A stretch of DNA of 64,000 nucleotides from Lactarius indigo (GCA_025766275.1 JAFKAC010000143.1:53803-117802), one strand, 5' to 3'; shown: positions 46,059-58,883, counted from the first letter of the stretch. Made by a program: numbers and translations. The notes: generated from the letters alone by a model not told the origin.

Positions 46059-46750
46059 TCTACTATAGTAAAACACCTCAGTCCTCAAAAAGGAAATATT
46101 GTTTGTCAGCTGCTGACCAATACTGTAGTGACTAAGCAAAAACCCGCTGTGTTTTCAGGGTGGCTGGCTTCCAACAAAAAAGGAAGGAGCCTTTGACTAA
46201 GCAAAAATGCGGTGGCTGGCTTTCCACAAAGGAAATGACTCAAGCTTCTAAGGTGAAGGTTGAAACAAGCTATAAAACAGGCAGATAAAACAGGCAGATA
46301 AAAAAAACACAAAAAATAAATACAAAAATTGGATTTCTGTGCTCACACTTGAAAGCTTGAACTTCCACACTCAACTTGGACTTAGTGATGTGCAAGGCTG
46401 GGCTAGGCTGGGCTCAAAAGTCTGCCAGTGGGCTTCAGCTATGCTGATGACTATTGCAAAATCTGGGAAGGAAGGAGTTAAAGGACTGGCTCCAGGTTGG
46501 TCAGATCTGCCAACCTGGGGCCAGAAACCCAACTTGATGCTCATCTCAAATTTTGTGATGTACTTAGACTTCCAAACTGATGCTTGGGCTCTTGCTTGGG
46601 CTTCTGCACTGATGCCTGGACTTCCACGCTGATGCCTGGACTTCATTTAGACCCATATAGGATTGAGTTAAGGTGGAAAAGCAGGGGTTTGGGGGCGCAG
46701 CCCCCAACAAGCTGAAGCAACCTGTGCCATAGGCACAGTGCTGAAGCTTG
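46059..46750 (+). mobile_element. non-autonomous Helitron-like insertion, 692 bp
   Basis: The insert begins TCTACTATAGTAAAACACC and ends with a perfect 17-nt hairpin (CTGTGCCATAGGCACAG, 46722-46738), eight bases, then CTTG. It lies exactly between host A (46058) and T (46751) with no target duplication. Its removal restores the RT codons for TFQTMMNVIF without a change. A second hairpin (GGGGGCGCAGCCCCC) lies near 46691. CTTG differs from the usual CTRR end. There is no Rep/helicase ORF. Confidence 0.75.
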
Positions 46751-49203
46751 TGAACGTAATATTCCGTGACATGCTCCTAACCAGAGAAGTCATAATCTAC
46801 ATGGATGACATCCTTATTGCCACTATTGATGACCTGGAAAGACACCGCAAGGTGGTCCATCAAGTTCTAGAACGCCTAGAGGAACATGATCTCTACCTAA
46901 AACCAGAGAAATGTGCCTTTGAGGTTAGGTCTATAGAGTACCTGGGTGTCATATTGGAAAAAGGGAGGGTCCAAATGGACCCGATTAAGGTTCAGGGTGT
47001 ATGTGACTGGCCCACTCCAACAACAACCAAAGAAGTCCGTGCCTTTCAAGGATTTGCAAATTTCTATCACCGCTTCATCCGAGGATTCTCCATGATTGCC
47101 CATCCCCTTAACAACCTACTCAAAAAGGACACCAAATGGGAATGGACGGAAGACTGTCAAAAGGCATGTGACACACTCAAGACCCTGCTTGGAAAGGAAC
47201 CTGTGCTCATTCAACCGGATTTGGAAAAACAATTTGAATTGGAAGTGGATGCATCCCGATTTGCCAACGGAGGGGTGCTTTACCAAAAGGATAACCAAGG
47301 AATTCGCCACCCAGTGGCCTACTACTCCTAGACATTTGGACCAGCAGAACGAAATTATGACATCTATGATCAAGAATTGCTAGCCATTGTGCGGGCTCTA
47401 TGACACTGGCAGGCATATCTAGCAGGCTCCCCTCACAAGGTAGTGGTGTACACAGACCATGCAAACCTCCAATATTGGAAAGAACCACACAAGATCAGCC
47501 GATGGGTAGCACGAGAAGTCCTGGAACTCTCCGAATTTGATATAGAGCTCCACCACATTGCCAGCTCCAAGAATGCCCGAGCAGATGCCCTGTCAAGAAG
47601 ACCAGACTATGATGATGGTTCCCATGACAACTCGGATGTAACAGTCCTTCCAGAAGAACTATTTGTCAAAGCTACAAGGGAACTGCCACAGGAACAAGAA
47701 CTATGGGCTTATGTCACACAGAACCTAGACCAGGAACGTATCAAAACCTGGATAGATACCCACAACCTAAAAGAACACTCAGGGCTCCACTGGAAAGATG
47801 AGCGCTTGGTTGTTGCAGGGAACAATGACCTTAAGAGGGGGGTAATTCACGCTTTTCATGACCTTCCAAGTGCTGGACACCCTGGAATTTCAAACACAAT
47901 GGCTCTGATAACACGAGACTACTGGTGGCCTGGCATGAAGAAAGATGTGGAAGAATATGTCAAAGGATGCGCAGCATGCCAAGCCAATAAAGTCAACACC
48001 CACCCAAAGAAGCCAAGCCTCTCACCCATTTTTGGACAGATGACAGAACCATTTGAAACTGTCAGCATGGATTTCATCATCAAATTACCCAAGTCAAAAG
48101 GCTATGACACAATCCTCACAGTCACAGATCACAATTGTTCAAAAGCAGCATTATTCATCCCTTGCAACGAAACAATAGATGCAGCTGGAGTCGCACAACT
48201 CTATTTACAACACATCTACCGCCACTATGGCCTTCCCAAGAAGGTCATTTCTGATTGAGACCCACGATTCACATCAATGTTTGCAAGAGCCCTCTGCAAA
48301 GCCTTAGACATCAAACAGAACATCTCAACAGCATACCACCCACAAACAGATGGACAGTCAGAATGAACAAACCAATGGTTAGAACAATACCTAAGGTTTT
48401 GGTGTAATACAAGACAGGATGATTGGGTAACCTGGTTACCAATGGCAGAATTTGCTCATAACTCCTGGCCCAACGCTACAACCCGAATTCCCCCATTTGA
48501 ACTAATCATGGGAAAACTCCCACGCACCACATGGACGCCAAAACCCTCCCCAGTTCCAAGTGTAGGACAACGTCTTGAAGAACTGAAGAACAAGAGGAAG
48601 GAAGCTCAGGACAACCTAAAGAAAGCACAAGATTCCCTAGCACGGCGACCCTCCAAGTTTGAACCATACAAAGAAGGAGAAATGGTGTGGCTAGAAGGAA
48701 CAAACATAAGGACTAGTCATCCAACTGCCAAACTAGCTCCAAAACGACATGGACCCTTCAAGATTACCAAAGTCCTGTCACCGGTCAACTATGAACTCGC
48801 CCTACCCCTGCAATGGAAGATCCACCCTGTGTTCCATGCCAACCTACTTACACCATATAGGGAAACACTGCTCCATGGAGAAAACTTCCCACGACCCCCA
48901 CCTGACATAATAAATGGAGAAGAAGAATGGGAAGTAGAGAAAGTTCTAGACTCTGCCAAGAAGGGACGACGACGTAAACTCCATTACCTCATCAAATGGA
49001 AGGGCTTCCCTGACAGTGACAACTCATGGGAACCAGAGGGAAATGTATCGGCCCCTGAAGCAATTCAAGACTTCTTCTGGCTACACCCAAATGCCGAAGG
49101 AGCGCCCTCCTCACATATAAGAAGTACAAGGTTGGAAGGAAAAGACCCCCACTCCTCTACTCTTACATCTTCGCACAATGCCTTCTCGCTCCTCCTCTGT
49201 TGA
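46751..49203 (+). pseudogene. element E pol, distal part: RT, RNase H, integrase, chromodomain
   Basis: RT resumes with NVIFRDM and YMDDILIA. RNase H has LEVDASRFANGG and YTDHANLQYW. The integrase has HPGISNT, CAACQ, MDFIIKLP and a TGA in SDxDPRFTS (48256). The chromodomain has EKVLDSAKKGRRRKLHYLIKW (48940-49060). Further stops are TAG 47329, TGA 47401 and TGA 48364. The three pol TGAs (47401, 48256, 48364) sit where relatives have arginine. Confidence 0.88.
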
Positions 49204-50497
49204 AGCCCTTGTTGAACGCTCCATAGAACGAGGGTTCTTCTCTCGACCCCCAACCCCAGAACAACAGACCACCATGGATGTCAACCCAGCACTGGTTGCA
49301 CTGTTGGAAACCTTCAATGGACATCCCAACTTAGTCCCGAGGTCCTCCTTGTCTCCCCCTCCTGAACCAACCGCCACTCCTCCTCCACTCCCTCCTTCCA
49401 CCCCTCCTCCTGACTCTCCCCCGGTCTCTGTGATTTCCCACTCATCGATGCCTCCACTGGAGGATGCCCCTATCGACTATGAGCGTGTAGCTGCCACTGC
49501 CAACGATGAACCGGACGAAGATGATGACCACCCAGGCCTCCCCTTCTTCCCAAACATAGAAACCTCAGCTCACTTCCACCCTCTCTATATCAACCAACCT
49601 GATGGTACTAAAGTCCTGGCCAAGTACATTGCCTACACTGGTAACCGTCAGGATGTGAAGGGCTATATGGGTAGAGGTCAGCCTGTCTATGGAGAGCCTG
49701 TGTACCTGGACAGTCTCCCAGGGGCTATGCCACAAGTCATGTCAGATGATCAGATGCAGCAGCTCTCACGTGACGACCCTTGGGCGTATGCTGTAGATGA
49801 GGCACTGAGGGACCTCAACTCCCCACAGCTAGATGCAGAGATCTCTTGCCTCCGCCACTGTTTGGAACAGTGGGCTATGCTCCAGAGGCAGTTCACTGAT
49901 CTGCAGGCTCAATGCAATTGAGTCCATGGACTACTGTTCAACACCACCTCAGAACTTGATGGAGTGCGCAGTCGGCTGGAAGCCACACATGCCTATACCC
50001 GGATTGCAGAACACTATGCTGACACATGGCAGCAACCTCGCCTCTTCCACCACCAAGACCTTCCCTTTCCCCCTCGCCCTGGAGGACCTGTAGAAATGCC
50101 TCGCCTCCAGGAAAATCACAATGGAGACCGGTGCTGGCGCTGTGATAGTCGCTACCATCGCAGCTTCAACTGCCCTTGGACCAAGCGGTACTGTTACCAT
50201 TGCCAGAGTGCAGGTCACTGGCCCAACAAGTGCCTATGGCACCGGCTTGAAGAACAACCGGGAGAAGAAGATGCTGCCAACAAGTGGTGTGGCAAGTGTT
50301 TTAGGAACGACCCCGGACATGCCGAGATCCGCTGCCCTGTCTATGAGCAGTGCTGGAAGTGCAGAGTTTGCAGACACTTCCAGTTCCTTCACACTCATCG
50401 CTGCCAGGAGATTATCGCAGAGAACTACAACTCTGACTGGGTTGACGATGACCTGGTACAGACTGATGATCCTGAGCCCAGCACAGACCGTTTCTAG
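49178..50497 (+). pseudogene. element E extra ORF with four zinc-knuckle-like motifs
   Basis: ATG 49178 overlaps the end of pol by 26 nt in another frame. One TGA (49919-49921) interrupts an otherwise open 440-codon frame. The N-terminal half is S/P-rich and acidic, then KYIAYTGNRQD, GRGQPVYGEPVYLD and a helix. The C-terminal half has CWRCDSRYHRSFNC and CYHCQSAGHWPNKC (both C-x2-C-x4-H-x4-C), then CGKCFRNDPGHAEIRC and CWKCRVCRHF. It is probably nucleic-acid binding; its role is unknown. Element I has a counterpart at 59640-60776. Confidence 0.75.
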
Positions 50498-50534
50498 GGA
50501 TGTCGAGATGACAAGGACTCTGAAGGGAGGGTAA

Positions 50535-51252
50535 TGTTATGGACTGGACTTGTTTTGACTTTACTATTAGTTTCTTACTTACACTTGCGTTCGCGGGAAA
50601 GTCTTTCCTTTCTTGGCTTTCCCTTTCTTGGACTTGCTGCGCACTAGGAGCCTTAAGATTCTCTCCTAGTGCAAAGTGAGACAATGAGACACTCATTGTC
50701 CTTATAAGTCTTTATTACTACTATACTTGGGCTAAATGCACCCTTTTATGGCAGGTGTCTCACTTTTGTTAAAACTGAGACATGTCTCACTTGCCTTTTA
50801 TATCCTTGTTTCTTCTCACACTTACTGCGGATAGCTGTGCACACTTTCTTCTTTTTCCTGTGCCTGCTGCGGATTGCTGTACTTTCTTCTCATGCTTGCT
50901 GTGGATTGCTGTGTTACTTCTCATGCTTGCTGTGGATTGCGCCATTTGTTTGCTCCGCACAAACAAACCTTTTTCTATATAAGTCGTGGCCCTAGGTAGC
51001 TTGTATCCTTAGACTCAACTTCTTTACCATCACAGTATACATTGTTTTCCCATTCCCTTGGGGTAACTCTCTGCTGAACCATCGAACCTCTTGAACCCCC
51101 TTGAACTCCACTCACATCTTGAGTATTGTGTCATACTCTGAGATCCTTGTTAACCACTTAAACCTTGCCATTACTGGCTGAACCCTCGCTCATTGACATA
51201 GAAAGACCAGACTTGCTCACGCCGAGCTGAATGTTCCTACTGTAACGTTACA
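50535..51252 (+). repeat. element E 3' LTR, 718 bp
   Basis: It starts TGTTATGG after a purine tract (GAAGGGAGGG). It is nearly identical to the 5' LTR apart from an extra 31-bp unit near 50900 and scattered transitions. Confidence 0.93.
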
Positions 51253-51713
51253 GGTTCGGTGTGATGAATGGTAAGAGACTCAGTTCGTTGTATGATATGT
51301 TCGCCGATGGCTCCCAGGCTGGCGTCTTCTGCCGGTGTAGTTCCTCTGCTTGGCGATTGTTGACTATTGGAGGCTTCTTCTCCGCTAAATCCTTCGTCGG
51401 TATGTTCTTGTGCTTGCCCGTCAATTGGACCGTAATCTGCACAACTATTAAGTTCTCGCACGTCAATGTCACAGTTGTAATTTCTTCCTGCTGGTCGCAC
51501 AATGTCCCAGCGATGATCTATGGGGTTCCAAGTGATCTTGACCCAGCAAAGGTGGTTGAAGTTGAACTCAACAGGTCGGAAGCGGTTAGGACTGTTGAAT
51601 TCCACGAAATACCCAGTGTCTTCCCCTCGTTCTCTCCACTGAGCTGCTCCTAAGAATCTTGTTGGTACGTTGCGATCTCCTCGTCGTTCAATATGGTAGG
51701 GATGGAAGGACAT
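51253..51713 (-). pseudogene. element D gag, N-terminal part
   Basis: ATG at 51713 (MSFHPYHIERRGDRN) leads into the conserved N-terminal block (FLGAAQWRER, FVEFNSPNRFRPVEFNFNHLCW, WDIVRPAG). It continues in frame to the element E insertion and resumes at 33266. The same block opens gag in elements F and G; I do not recognise it as a named domain. Confidence 0.8.
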
Positions 51714-51760
51714 CCACTAGTCTCTAGTTGAGTACACCACGATGAGGATCTTGGTCTTAA

Positions 51761-52276
51761 TGTTATGCTCCACCGGCATTAGTCTGACTTGGACTCGAAG
51801 AAGGCATGATCGACTTAGCAAAGTACAAGCAAATGGGGATCATGTGTCAACCCAACGCAGGCTGAACAGGGGCACACTGGCACACACTGCAGCAAGAGAG
51901 TAGAACGGCACTATCCCTTGGTGGATAGGAGCAGAGGCACTCTTAGTTGAAGACTAAGGCTGACAAAAGACAAGTCAAGATGGTGGATTGAAGAAGACCA
52001 AGATGGGGACTCTTGGTCTTCCAAGACAACTACTTATACAGATACGCGTGGGCTTTAAAGCGCCACTGGAATAGTAAGTGACCAATAGCGTAACTAGCTC
52101 GAACCCTAGTATAGCTATCCTAGGAATGAGTCATACACGAGTCACAATCACATGTGACCTACTATGCTGACTGATGAGATGTAAATGTCCATGACTAATA
52201 CTACTATCGGGCTGTAGTCATAACCGGCCATGAGTCATCAGTGAGTCCATACCATAACAGAGTCTGTACCATAACA
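51761..52276 (-). repeat. element D 5' LTR with self-priming signals
   Basis: Read on the minus strand, TGTATAAG near 52038 lies about 34 bp before ATCTTGGTCTT (from 52004). The sequence just after the LTR (51760 downward) is TTAAGACCAAGAT, complementary to it. Confidence 0.9.
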
Positions 52277-55200
52277 TCATTGGCCCAATCCTTGGCTGTC
52301 CTCCACCAGACCTCCTCCACCTCCGCTTCCACCCGGTCCCTCGTTAGATCAATCGGCCAGGAAAACTCCCCTAATACCAATAAGAGCATCGTCTGGGGGG
52401 ATGATGGCAATGGGTTCCTGATCGCCGTTGTCATCTCTGAAGATGTGAGCAATGGCATGCTGCTCATCGCTGGGCTGGCATGTGGGGTCTGGGAACTTCT
52501 GTAGGAGGCCAGCCCATTCTTGAGCAGTGATATGCCCTGGTCACAGGTTTGCAGGTGTGTACGGAGTGAGCTGGACCTGTGGAACCACGGTTTCTTCATC
52601 ATCTTGGAGGATGGTGGCGGCATCTTGTGCGACTTGGTCAAGGAGGATCGCTGTGGTGACATGTCTGAGGGGAGAAGCGGGCATAGAAGTATGAGAAGAT
52701 CGAATGTAGGAGGGATACTCTCCCTGGTCGTCCATGGGCTGGCTTTTAAGATGTTATGTGGCCGTTTGGCCTGCTTGATATGCCTCTATCGCTTCTGGGG
52801 CAAACACGTCGTCCTTATCGACCCACTGATTCTCTGAGTTGGGATATCCCTTCCATTTGATGAGATATTGCAGTCTTCTTCTGCGGCCGAAATGCTGGGA
52901 GTCCAGAATGGCCTCGACTTCATATTCTTCCTCACCTTCTACAAGATCCGGTGGCGGACATGGGAAGTTCTCGCCGTGAAAGGCAGTGTTCTTGTATGGT
53001 GTGAGAAGGTCGATATGAAACACTGGATGGATGCTCCACTGTATGGGGAGTTCGAGGCGGTAGTTGTAAGGGGACATCACCTGAACTACTTTAAACGGTC
53101 TGTGGCATCGCGCCGCCAATTTTGCTGTAGGCTGATTGGTCCTCAGATACCTTCCTTCCAGCCACACTTGATCGCCGACTTGATAACGTGGGGTGTCTTT
53201 GTGCTTAATCCAGCTATCTTGTGCCTTTTTGATAAGGTCTTGGGCAAGTTGGTGTGCTTCTTTCAGTTGGGTCAGTCTGGTGATCACATTTGGAATAGGG
53301 GATGGCTTATCCGTCCAATTGGCTGTTGGGTTGTATCCCATCAGAAGCATGAATGGTGATTGTTTCGTGTGTTCGTGTGGCCAATTGTTATGAGTGAATT
53401 CTGCTATGGGCAGGTATGCTGCCCAGTTATCTTGACGCTCATTAGCCCAGAATCGCAGATATTGCTTGAGCCATTGATTGGTACGTTCAGATTGTCCATC
53501 TGTGCGTGGGTGGTATGCTGTTGAGATGTTCTGCTTGATACCCAATATGCGGCATACCTCCTTGGTGAATTTTGAGGTGAATTGGGGGTCGTGGTCACTG
53601 ATAATTTTACACAGTAATCTGAATTGTCTGAATATGTGGTCGACGTACAAGATAGCGGTTTCCTCCGCTGTGATTTCTTCATTGCATGGAATAAATATGG
53701 AAGCCTTGCTACAGTTGTGGTCTGTGACAGTCAGGATGCTGTCATACGATTGAGAGGTTGGTATTTAGTAATAAAGTCCAGCACAATGGTGTGGAAAGGA
53801 GGGGCGTCTGTTATCGCTGTGATCAGGTGCAATGGTGCGCGAGTCGGTCTAGTGTTGACTTTGTTTCGTTGACACTCTGCACATCCTGTGACATATTCAT
53901 ACACATCTCGACAAAGGCACGGCCACCAGTAATGTTGTTCTACTATTCGTTGTGTGCGGCTTATTCCAGGGTGTCCGTGTACTGGGGGATCGTGGTGATC
54001 TTGTATGATGGTCCGGTATGCCGCCATGGGTCCAGTAACCACTAGTCACCTGTCTTTGTACCACTCCCCTTCTATTTTCTTGAGGTGGTGGGCGTTGACC
54101 CAGGTTTTGATTATAGTGGGATTTTGTTGTCGTCTCGGTTGTTGCAGCATGGGGTGGATTTCCATCATGCGTGTGGCATTAGTGGCTCGCACAAAGACTT
54201 CTGGAGGTAAGACAACTACACCTTGATTATCCTCCTCTCCTTGATCATAATCCGGTCGCCTTGATAACATGTCTGCCCTACCGTTGTTCTTCCCCTTGAT
54301 GTGATGGATTTCAAAATCGTATTCCATCAGTTCCAGCACTTCTTGGGCAACCCTTCGACTGATCTTTTGTGGCGTCTTCCAGTATTGTAGGTTCAGATGG
54401 TCCGAGAATATTTTGATTTTGTGTGGAGAGCCAGCAAGTAAAGGTCTCCAATGTCGAAGGGCTTTGACAATGGCGAGGAGTTCCAAGTTGTAAATATCGT
54501 AGTTGTGTTCCGCTTCGCTCAATGTTGCGGAGTAGTATCCTATGGGGTGCTTGCGCCCATCACCCTTCTTTTGTAGGAGCACAGCACCTACCACAAATCC
54601 CAAAGCGTCAACTTCTAGTTCAAACTGGTCTTGTAAGTTGGGGTGTGCCAGCACCAGTTCTTCAGTAACGAGGTGTTTGAGCGTCTTGAATGCATGATCC
54701 TCATCCTCTGTCCATCTCCATTTGGCATCCTTTCTTGTGAGTCGGTTTAGTGGTCGGGTGTGTGTAGCAAAACCTCAGATGAATAAGCGGTAAAAGTTGC
54801 AGAATCCTAGGAAGGAGCGTATGTCCCTGACTTTTGTTGGCGTTGGCCAGTCTCTGATACTGTGAACTTTTACTTGGTCCATGTGTGTTACCCCCTTTTC
54901 AAGGATTACCCCCAGGTAATCCATCCGAGGTTGGTGGAAAAGGCACTTTTCGAGCTTAAAGTATAGGTCATGTTCCTGGGCAACACGAAGGACATCCGTG
55001 ACCGCTGTGATATGATCCGCAGAGTCGTGTCCCTCATGTGTTGCAATACCAATGTCGTCCATGTAAACCCGAATGACAGTGCCGTGGAGTTCATGTTTAG
55101 TGATGGTGTCCCAGTAGATGTGGTTCATCATGGTTTGGAAGGTTGCGGGCGAATTAGTGAGACTGAAAAACATGACTGTTGGTTCAAAAGACCGAACTTG

Positions 55201-56276
55201 GTTTTGAAGGCAGCTTTCTCTTGATCACCCTCCCGTATGTGAATGTTGTTGTACCCCCAGCAGATGTTGAGCTTGGTATAAATATGTGCGTTACTGAGAT
55301 CATAAATGAGGTCTTGAATTAGAGGGAGGGGGTATTGGTTGCGTATAGTATGAGAATTGATGATCCGATAGTCCTGTACAGGGTGCAGTTTTCCGTCCTT
55401 CTTTTTGACAAAGAAGAAAGACAAAGTGTACAGGGAAATGGAAGGGTGTAGATACCCTTGTTTGAGTTTTTCGTCTAGAAATTCCTTGAGTTTCCCTTCT
55501 TCCTCTTGCATCAGCGGGTATATTTTACAATCTATGGCTGATGGAGTGTTTGGCTTGAAATCGATGGCGTGATCCCATGGTCTAGCAGGAGGGAAGCGTT
55601 GGGATGCTTCTTCGCTGAAAAGTCTCTGGAAAGCTCAGTATACTTTCAGCAGCTCCATGGATTTTTCTCCTTCTTTCACTTGGATTGCCAGTTCTGTGGA
55701 CGTACTGGTGCGTAGATATATATCCTCCTCATCTAAGGCCGAGGCTATTTCCTCCTTTTGGTTGTTAGTGAGGGTAGCTGCGATGACAGTATGACAGTGT
55801 GGACTGTCCTGTGTACTGATTACAACCGGCATGACCTCCTCATGTATTACCACATCTCACCAGTTGATGGTTGGTTCATAGGTTGCCAGCCACAGGTATC
55901 CTAGAACGATTTCTTCGCTGCCGAGATCTGTTATCAGGAATTGCATAGTCCTATGATATCCTTTGGTGTATACGTCGAGATCAGTAAAGTGAGTGATAGA
56001 CCCAGCTTTATTTTCTGTATTATCTATGTTCCAGATTTTTCGTGGCTGGGACAGCAGCTGAGTTCCAATGCCCATCTTTCTGGTAAAGCTTGGATGTATG
56101 AAGTTATCAGTGGCTCCTGAGTCCACCAACACTTTTATGTTGGCCATTCGGTAATTCGTGCGAATCGAGACTGGAATTCGAAGAGAACGAAAGTGTGTCA
56201 TGATTACAGAATTACAATTTAGAGCCCTCACCCAGGCCAATGGGTTCAGGTGCTCTGAAAACCCTCTTTCCCCCAT
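52277..56276 (-). pseudogene. element F pol: protease to chromodomain and start of extension
   Basis: On the minus strand: protease VLVDSGATDNFI (about 56120), RT FFFVKKKDGKLHPVQDYR and VYMDDIGIA, RNase H LEVDALGFVVGAVLL, integrase (HPGISRT, CAECQ, SDHDPQFTSK, GQSERTNQW), a GPF-like module, chromodomain (AILDSQHFGRRRRLQYLIKW) and the extension start (ITAQEWAGLL). Lesions are TGA near 55854, 55632, 54772 and 54043, and a one-base deletion near 55183. The extension continues at 25128 beyond element D. Confidence 0.88.
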
Positions 56277-58850
56277 AAGTCCTGCAATATCAGGTCCTTC
56301 ACTTTGTCTGGGGTGTTAGTGACCCCCGTAAGCCACTCTTTGGCACGTTCTTCCACGGTTTTACTGGTCGATGCAGCTTGTATTTGTGCTGGTGGCGGCT
56401 CCTGCGTGTAGTAGTCAGTCTCTGTCATCCGGATGTTAGATGGCCCAGGGTTTTGCGGCTGCCATTGTCATGGCTGTCTGGGATGGGGGCAATTTCGTGA
56501 GAGATGTCCCAGTGTGTTGCAGTTATAACACAACACTGCCCTTAGGTCTCGTTGGGACCCTCCTCTTCCTCAGCCTCTTGCCCCTGGGCCTCCCCTTGGA
56601 GGAAATGGGGGCAAACTGGTATATGGAGGCTTATTATAGTTGATTTCTTCTGATCTGGCCAACTGGGCCTTGGCCTGGGTGCGGTCTGCCGATGTATCCA
56701 TGGCCCATGGATTGGCAATATTCTGGGGGACCATCCACCCTGCGTTGCCTGTCTTGTTTTGCTTTTTTGGGGTGTCCTTGTAGTTGTCGAGCCTTGTGCA
56801 TATATGGATGTAGTTTTTCTGCCTTCGGAGTACCACCGCCTTCCATTCGTTGAACGTCTCTGGTTCGTCAAGGTCGTATGTGCGCTTGTACAGTTTCTTG
56901 GGTATTCCGGCAGTGAATAGATTGATGGTTTTGATGAACAGCAGACATAAACAGTATACTCACAGTGGCTAGAAGACTGTGGTGAGATATACTTGAGTGC
57001 TGGAAGCAGAGGTGTAACAGGGAGGTTGCAGGTGAAGCAAGAGAGTCTGGCACATAACAGAGTGAGAACTGATGTTAGTATTACAGGAGAGGGACTTTAC
57101 CTGGCACACAACAGAGTGAGAACTGATGTGGACCAGAGCATACAGAGTACTCTACTTATACTATACAGAGGTGTGACACTAGTACAAGGACAGTAACATA
57201 GAGTCACAGAATACAAGGAGTGTTGTTCTACATACAGGACAAAAGGAATGTACCAAAGGAGAACAAGGCGACCAGAACAAAGAAAGTCTAGACAAGTATG
57301 ATATCATAGTGACATCACAATAAAGATAACGCCACAAAGAGAACAAAGGAAGGAGTACAATGAAATGTCCAGAGTGTTCTACATGATGTCATTGTACATG
57401 ATGTCATAGATAAGCTAAGAAGTCCGAGATTGTACAGATCATATAATCTAATCTACAGGTCCAATATATCTTATCTAAAGCAGTCCATATCTGCAAGTCC
57501 TTTAGAGCCGCTAAGTGCACGCGGGCCACTTATCAACAGGTTTGTGGGTCGTTGAGTCGGTAGCCGGCCTTTCGTGCAGCCTCCTCGAATTCATTGATGT
57601 ATTTGTCAATATCCCCATCCACCATCTTCATTCCTTTCCTTAGAAGCACTTGAGCCTGTTCCTTCTCGAGTGTGTTTACGAACCTCTGATTAAACCCATC
57701 TGCTACTCTGTCCCACAATGCGTGGGTGTATTGATCGACCCCTCGTTGTATTTGGCAATTGAGCCACTTGAGATAAGACAGTACCCACTCACTGACGCTA
57801 ATTCCTTTGATATAGGATAGAAAGAGGAGCGACCGGCGATAGTCATTTCTCATGACGGGGGCATTGAGGTTCATCCCCCAGTATATGTGCCATTGCATAA
57901 GGAATGAGTCTACTTTGGTGCGGTCACCGTCAAATATGGATGGGGGCTCGCCTGTTAGTTTCTCATGTCCATGTCCTCCTCCTGGAGCTCCTCCGCCTGG
58001 TGGTCCACCTCCTGGCGGTCCTCCTTCTGGCGGTCCGTCTCCTGGTGGTCTTCTTGGTACGTCCAGAGGCATTCCTCCTCCATTGCATTGATGTGGGAAA
58101 TCGTCCCCAGGAGGGCCTCCCCTGCCAGGTGGCAGGTCCAGGGGTATTCCTTGTTGCTCAGCCAATGGTGGATCTCCTTGGTTGGGTCCTATAGCTTGGA
58201 AGATTGCCGCGTCATCTGCAGTCATTCGTACTCCAGTTTCAGGATTGATCAGGAGTAGGTGTAATTGTGATTCTTGTTGGATGGCTTCGGCCACGTCTCG
58301 TGTGGCTTGTTCTCATATGGTGATGATTTCTTCTGCTGTCATGGTGGTTGTTGCCATCTCTGCTGCAGGTGATCGTACGTGGATGACTTCTGGCTGCTCA
58401 GAGATATGTAGAGACTCAGCTCACTGAATGGTATATTGTTCGATTGGTCTGATGCTTTGCAGTCAAGTGTCTTCACTCTGTTCTTCTTCCTCTGTTTCCT
58501 CGCTGACGGCTTCTCCCGTTGAGTGTTCTTGTAGTTGTCCATCGATTGGTCCCCAGTCTGCTCGTGAATTGAGCTCTCGTTCGTCAATATTGCACTGGTA
58601 GTTTCTTCCTGCTGGTCTGACAATGTCCCGGCGATGGTCTATAGGGTTCCACGTAACCTCTACCCAACACAGATGATCAAAGTTGAACTCAACAGGTCTG
58701 AACCTCGTGGGTCCGTTGAATTCGATGAAGTATCCTGTTTCGTCTCCACATTCTCTCCACCGGGCTGCCCCTAGAAATTGAGTTGGTATGTTTCAATCCC
58801 CTCTCCGTTCTAGATGGTATGGACAGAAACTTGTCCACTGGTCGTGGGTG
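56246..58850 (-). pseudogene. element F gag, split by a solo LTR
   Basis: The N-terminal block (RFRPVEFNFDHLCW) lies near 58690. A Gly/Pro linker (57960-58130) and a capsid-like region (SIFDGDRTKVDSFLMQWHIY) follow. The insertion at 56932-57538 then interrupts, after which come FTAGIPKKLYKR, a CCHC knuckle (CYNCNTLGHLSRNC) near 56520 and GGGTTTT (AAAACCC at 56258-56264 on the plus strand). There are several TGA stops. No ATG precedes the first block. Confidence 0.82.
56932..57538 (-). repeat. solo LTR of the TGTTGATAAG family in element F, 607 bp
   Basis: Minus-strand ends are TGTTGATAAG...CTGTTCATCA, flanked by GGTTT (56927-56931 and 57539-57543). Its removal rejoins the gag frame. Confidence 0.92.
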
Positions 58851-58883
58851 TTGACAGTCGCCACAATGATATCTTGGTCTTAA

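Larger units (their letters stand above)
33267..51252 (+). mobile_element. Ty3/gypsy element E
   Basis: The LTRs are 33267-33953 (687 bp) and 50535-51252 (718 bp). The target duplication GGTTC is at 33262-33266 and 51253-51257. It is inserted into the gag of element D in opposite orientation. It contains the retroposon H (34139-43488) and a Helitron-like insert (46059-46750). It belongs to a different lineage from D, F and G: the LTR and gag N-terminus differ, and it has YMDDILIA instead of YMDDIGIA. Confidence 0.93.
25129..52276 (-). mobile_element. Ty3/gypsy element D
   Basis: The LTRs are 25129-25644 (3') and 51761-52276 (5'), each 516 bp. The target duplication is TCGTT at 25124-25128 versus TCATT at 52277-52281, one transition at a CpG. 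It lies inside the pol extension of element F in the same orientation. Its gag is split by element E and its RNase H region by the insertion at 28753-30087. Confidence 0.92.
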
